Assembly: GCF_051622035.1 (NCBI RefSeq)
Contig: NC_135356.1
Coordinates: forward strand, 11,704,079-11,768,078
Direction of reading: 5' to 3'
From: Arctopsyche grandis
Taxonomy: Eukaryota; Arthropoda; Insecta; Trichoptera; Hydropsychidae
Length of the DNA stretch: 64,000 bases
Below, piece by piece: positions 60,641-64,000 of the stretch. Within the stretch, counting starts at the first letter, position 1; every line of letters begins with the position of its first letter. The notes below the pieces were generated by a model, which was given only the letters and a program-made list of their open reading frames with translations, was not told the DNA's origin and did not search any database. Both the position numbers and the translations under genes were made by a program.

Positions 60641-62191
60641 CAGTGGCGGACTGGGACTGAAATCAGTGCATGCCAGGAGTCAAAGGGGGCCCCCACCCAG
60701 GGTTAAAAAAAATTTGTCCCCCCCCCCCATATAACAAAATTTTCTTCTTTCCATCACGCTAAAAATCAAGGGCAAAAAATAAATAAAATTTTCAAAAATG
60801 GGAATAAACAAATTTAGGTACAAGAAAAATGGCAAAAGCAAAATAGATCCATAAATTACATTGTATATTTCGTTTTAATCCTTGTCATATAATGCATCAT
60901 AAAAGAATGCGGCATAAAAGCGGCTTTTACTTTCGGTAGAAAACAATCAGGGACGTCATTTCAGCTTTTTTTGGGGAGGCAGGCAAAGATTGGTCAAATT
61001 GAATTTTTTTTCAAAAAATCTTTTTTATATCGGAATAAAAATGGAAAATATAAAATATGAAAAAATTAAGCTTATTTTTGAAAAAATAATTATAAAAAAA
61101 TATTATGTAAAAAGCCAAAAAAGCACCGCAGGCGAAAATTTTTTTCCAAAAATCTTCACATGGTTAACAAAAATCGACCATCTAGATGTATCACTATATC
61201 AAAAAATATACGAACATTCGGAAAAATAAACGATACACATCTGTTTTTGAGACAAAATAAAGTAAAGGGGACCTTTCTAACGATTCGCTCCATGGGATGA
61301 ACAATTTCTTAGAATGTTACTAATGGCATACCACTTAAAAACCAAAATATACTTGCTTCAAAATAATAAAATCTTTTTTTTTCAAAGCACATAGCAGCGA
61401 TTATTTTATTAGTTACCCAAAAGTAACATATGTACATAAGAAATAAACGCAGCATTCATAGATCCATAGTATCTCATTAATCATTAAATCCATAATATTT
61501 TCTAAATTCACACTATTCCTTAATTTAGAGGGGCGAGTGCCCCCCCAAATTACGTCCCTGAAAACAAAAAATGCATAATATTTTCAATTAATGTTAATCG
61601 AAAATCAGGATTTTGGGGAGGGGGCCCCTATCCTATGTTTCTATATACATGGATTTGTCTAGATTAGGAATAGATTTAATATTCGGAAACTGTTTAAAAT
61701 TGTGTATTTAAATCTTACTATATCGTCGAAGTATAATCAAATGTTATTTTGAAAGTATGTATGAAGTAAATTTAAATCGCTGGTTGATGATGAATCGTCC
61801 TATCAAAATTGTTTTAAGCAATTCAGTTTATATTATTCAGGGAAATTTGTTTATTCCCATTTTTATTTCAGTAGGTAGTTGTTACATAGGTATTGGTATA
61901 TGCATAATATTGAGGTTGGAAATGGGCCCGGTAAAAGGGCCCACGCAAATGTTGAAACTTACATTTCGAGCCTAATAAAAAAAGTTAACCGATCCTTGGG
62001 CTGTTAAAGCAGGCATTAGTTGTTTGTGTATATCGTAAGAAATTTGTTTTGTTGAAATACCCAAACTATTAAACACGTGAAATAGTTAAATTAAAAAGTT
62101 ATTTAATTTTACTGAGGGCCCATATTTTCTAACGGATAGTGGGGCCCACATGCCATCGGGCATGTACGCTTGTATGGCCAGTCCGCCACTG
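60641..62191. mobile_element. non-autonomous hAT, 1551 bp, perfect target duplication
   Basis: CAGTGGCGGACTGGGAC on the left and GGCCAGTCCGCCACTG on the right are the inverted ends. TGTACGCT flanks both sides (60633-60640, 62192-62199). The interior is AT-rich, with GGGGGCCCC-type blocks near both ends, and holds no transposase. Confidence 0.94.
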
Positions 62192-62319
62192 TGTACGCTT
62201 ACTTATTATTGATTATTTTTTAATGTGCAAATTCGGGCAAACTGTTTTACTTGAATAAAAGTAGAGATCCTAAAGTTTCATATCACATAACTTTGATTCG
62301 GACCAAGGATTAGAAGATA

Positions 62320-62490
62320 AAACTGAACGAGCTCAAATCAATACAAGTCACATTTACACTGCGACGAAATTATATCAACCTTCAGACTTTTATCAACGGG
62401 GTGCAATTTCCACAAGCTTTCTCAGCCAAATATTTAGGACTGCATCTTAACTCAACGCTTACATGGAGGCATCATATTCGGGTGTGACCA
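62320..62490 (+). pseudogene. Jockey-like LINE RT fragment, upstream part
   Basis: The frame reads YINLQTFINGVQFPQAFSA then KYLGLHLNSTLTWRHHIR, the segment C-terminal to the RT catalytic core in Jockey elements. A repeat inserts directly downstream, and related sequence resumes near 63700. Confidence 0.75.
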
Positions 62491-63665
62491 ACCCATGACT
62501 TTATCTATGTATTTGAGGAATATAAGAAAGTCACAAAACAAAATTCTATATTGAACGGTACAGATACATTCACACATACCGGCAGCATTATGAAATACTA
62601 ATAGCTAAGATACCATTTTCTATACAAATTGAGCGCAAATGTATGGAAATTTGCACAAGACAAAAGTTCTACTTCCGGTTGTCGGATTTTGTTCAATTTT
62701 TTGTTATAACTTAAAATCACTATCAGTATTATACACATTAAATTTCGAGAAAATAAAAATAATTTAAAAAGTAAAAAAAAAATAATGAAATATTGTTTAA
62801 AAAAAAATACTACTTCCGGTTTACGAATTCTGACCAAAACGTTAGAAACTCTAAGTTAGTACATAAAGATAACAAATATAAATTTTCAGCTTAATACGTC
62901 CAGGGGTGTGGACAGGATTCAGGCGACAACATTTTTAACCTTTCTAAGAGGAGAAAATCCCACTTCTGGTTTTCATCACATTGATAGAAGAATTATACTT
63001 GAATTTTTTCATGAAGATCACACATGTATAAAGAGTCGAAAAAAATAGTGGAAGAAGAATCGAACAAGAGTAAACTGCCACTTCCGGTTGAGGGATGTTT
63101 ACCAAATTTTATTCATAACTTGCTATTACGCTTAAACTTCTAGACATGAAATTTCAGTTCAATAAACCAAAAGGTTTCTGAGAAAAACATAAAAAACCTT
63201 GATTCTTTAGAGTAAAAGTACTACTTCCGGTTCAGATAAAAATATTTTAAAATTATAAAATTATAAAGATTATTATTTCTATTACAAGTAAAAAAAATTT
63301 AATCTGATTAAGTTAGCGGTTTGGGAGATAATTGAATTTAAAAACTTGAAAAAAAGAGGACACCTATAAGGGGAGGTACCATTTCCGGTCAACTTAAAAA
63401 TTTGAAAAAAATTTTCGTCGTGTCGATAAGAATTTCAGTAACCGATACTAAGTTTCGGTTCGATAGGAGTTTTTGAACGGTGTTCAAAAAATCCCCAAAA
63501 TACACAAACACACAGACCCACACACATTTTTTCTAGATCATGAAAACGTGATCAGTAATCGATTTTGAGTTCGAATCAGTCAAAATCTCGAGTTCGAATT
63601 TTCGCATGATCACAAAACTTCATCTATTGTTACTATGTACGTATGTACATACATAGATAAAGTAA
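62490..63665 (+). repeat. repeat with ~140-bp internal period marked by ACTTCCGGTT
   Basis: CTTCCGGT-like motifs occur at 62671, 62812, 62961 (CTTCTGGT), 63080, 63223 and 63381 (TTTCCGGT). Each follows a GAGTAAAAGTA or similar lead. The 3' part (63180-63600) recurs inverted at 27880-28290. It ends in a TACGTATGTACATACATAGA tail. Class unknown. Confidence 0.72.
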
Positions 63666-63689
63666 AAATAGAACATATTCGAATCAAAC

Positions 63690-63935
63690 AAAGGGAGATG
63701 TACTGACTAATAGGAGAACACTCCAAATTAGACCTGCACTGCAAAATATGAATATACCAGGCAATTGTGAAGCCAATATGTGCAAAGATGTCAAAACCAG
63801 TGTCTGAGGATCATCACCGATGCATATCGCTTTGTCACAAACGAAGAGATCCACAAGGGCCTTCAAATTTAAACCGTATGACAAGTTATCCGAGACGTTT
63901 TCAAAACCTGGTCACCCTACCATACATGGCCTGAA
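63690..63935 (+). pseudogene. Jockey-like LINE RT fragment, downstream part
   Basis: At 63790-63880 one frame reads QCLRIITDAYRFVTNEEIHK, the conserved C-terminal motif of Jockey RTs. It is probably the continuation of the fragment at 62320, displaced by the insertion. Confidence 0.7.
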
Positions 63936-63959
63936 GAACAGTGATATCACCGGTGATGA

Positions 63960-64000
63960 TTAGAGCCCGGAATCTTAAGGGGCTGTTTATTGTTCAAAGA
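63960..64000. mobile_element. hAT-type MITE, AGAGGTAGGA family (copy 4, cut by window end)
   Basis: TAGAGCCCGGAATC then TTATTGTTCAA matches the complement of the right end of copy 3. The remainder lies outside the window. Confidence 0.65.

Overview
The window is nuclear DNA of an insect, probably holometabolous. The evidence is a ZAD-type C2H2 zinc-finger gene (an arthropod-specific domain pairing), GT-AG introns, a strongly AT-rich intergenic background, many short TATGTACATA-like runs, and a heavy load of hAT, piggyBac-like, pogo and Tc1 DNA transposons plus LINEs and tRNA-derived SINEs. A lepidopteran is possible but cannot be proved from sequence alone.

Host genes. (1) 535-3653, minus strand: a three-exon ZAD plus 26-finger C2H2 transcription factor whose terminal finger is cut off by a stop codon in place of its first Cys. 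(2) 11090-22111, plus strand: a complete 12-exon NFX1-type zinc-finger protein (NFXL1-like, 875 aa) with an N-terminal RING/PHD-like cluster and a C-terminal membrane anchor. Its introns hold a pogo-like element, a SINE, foldback MITEs, two piggyBac-like MITEs and a hAT element. (3) 41354-47320, plus strand: a complete seven-exon histidine acid phosphatase (396 aa) with signal peptide and C-terminal transmembrane segment. (4) 52061-53160 (minus) and 56835-57921 (plus): two intact six-exon copies of one unrecognised beta-rich conserved gene segment, lying head to head as arms of a large inverted duplication. Both open with an exon that needs an upstream partner I cannot find.

Layout. 1-4.1 kb zinc-finger gene; 4.1-10 kb dense mobile DNA (hAT with 8-bp target duplication, solo LTR, small non-autonomous LTR element, LINE); 10-22 kb NFXL1-like gene; 22-41 kb gene-poor and repeat-rich (nested hATs, LTR remnants, two LINE copies, Tc1-like transposase, foldback MITEs, TA tracts); 41-47 kb acid phosphatase; 48.5-50 kb hAT; 51.4-58.2 kb inverted duplication; 58-64 kb SINE, hAT MITE, non-autonomous hAT and an interrupted Jockey-like LINE.

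The host genes do not form a pathway. The most notable points are the intact inverted gene pair, the recent three-finger cassette amplification in the zinc-finger gene, and several previously unlabelled hAT/MITE families whose ends and 8-bp target duplications can be read directly. All gene models were assembled by eye from splice signals and reading-frame continuity; no database search was possible.
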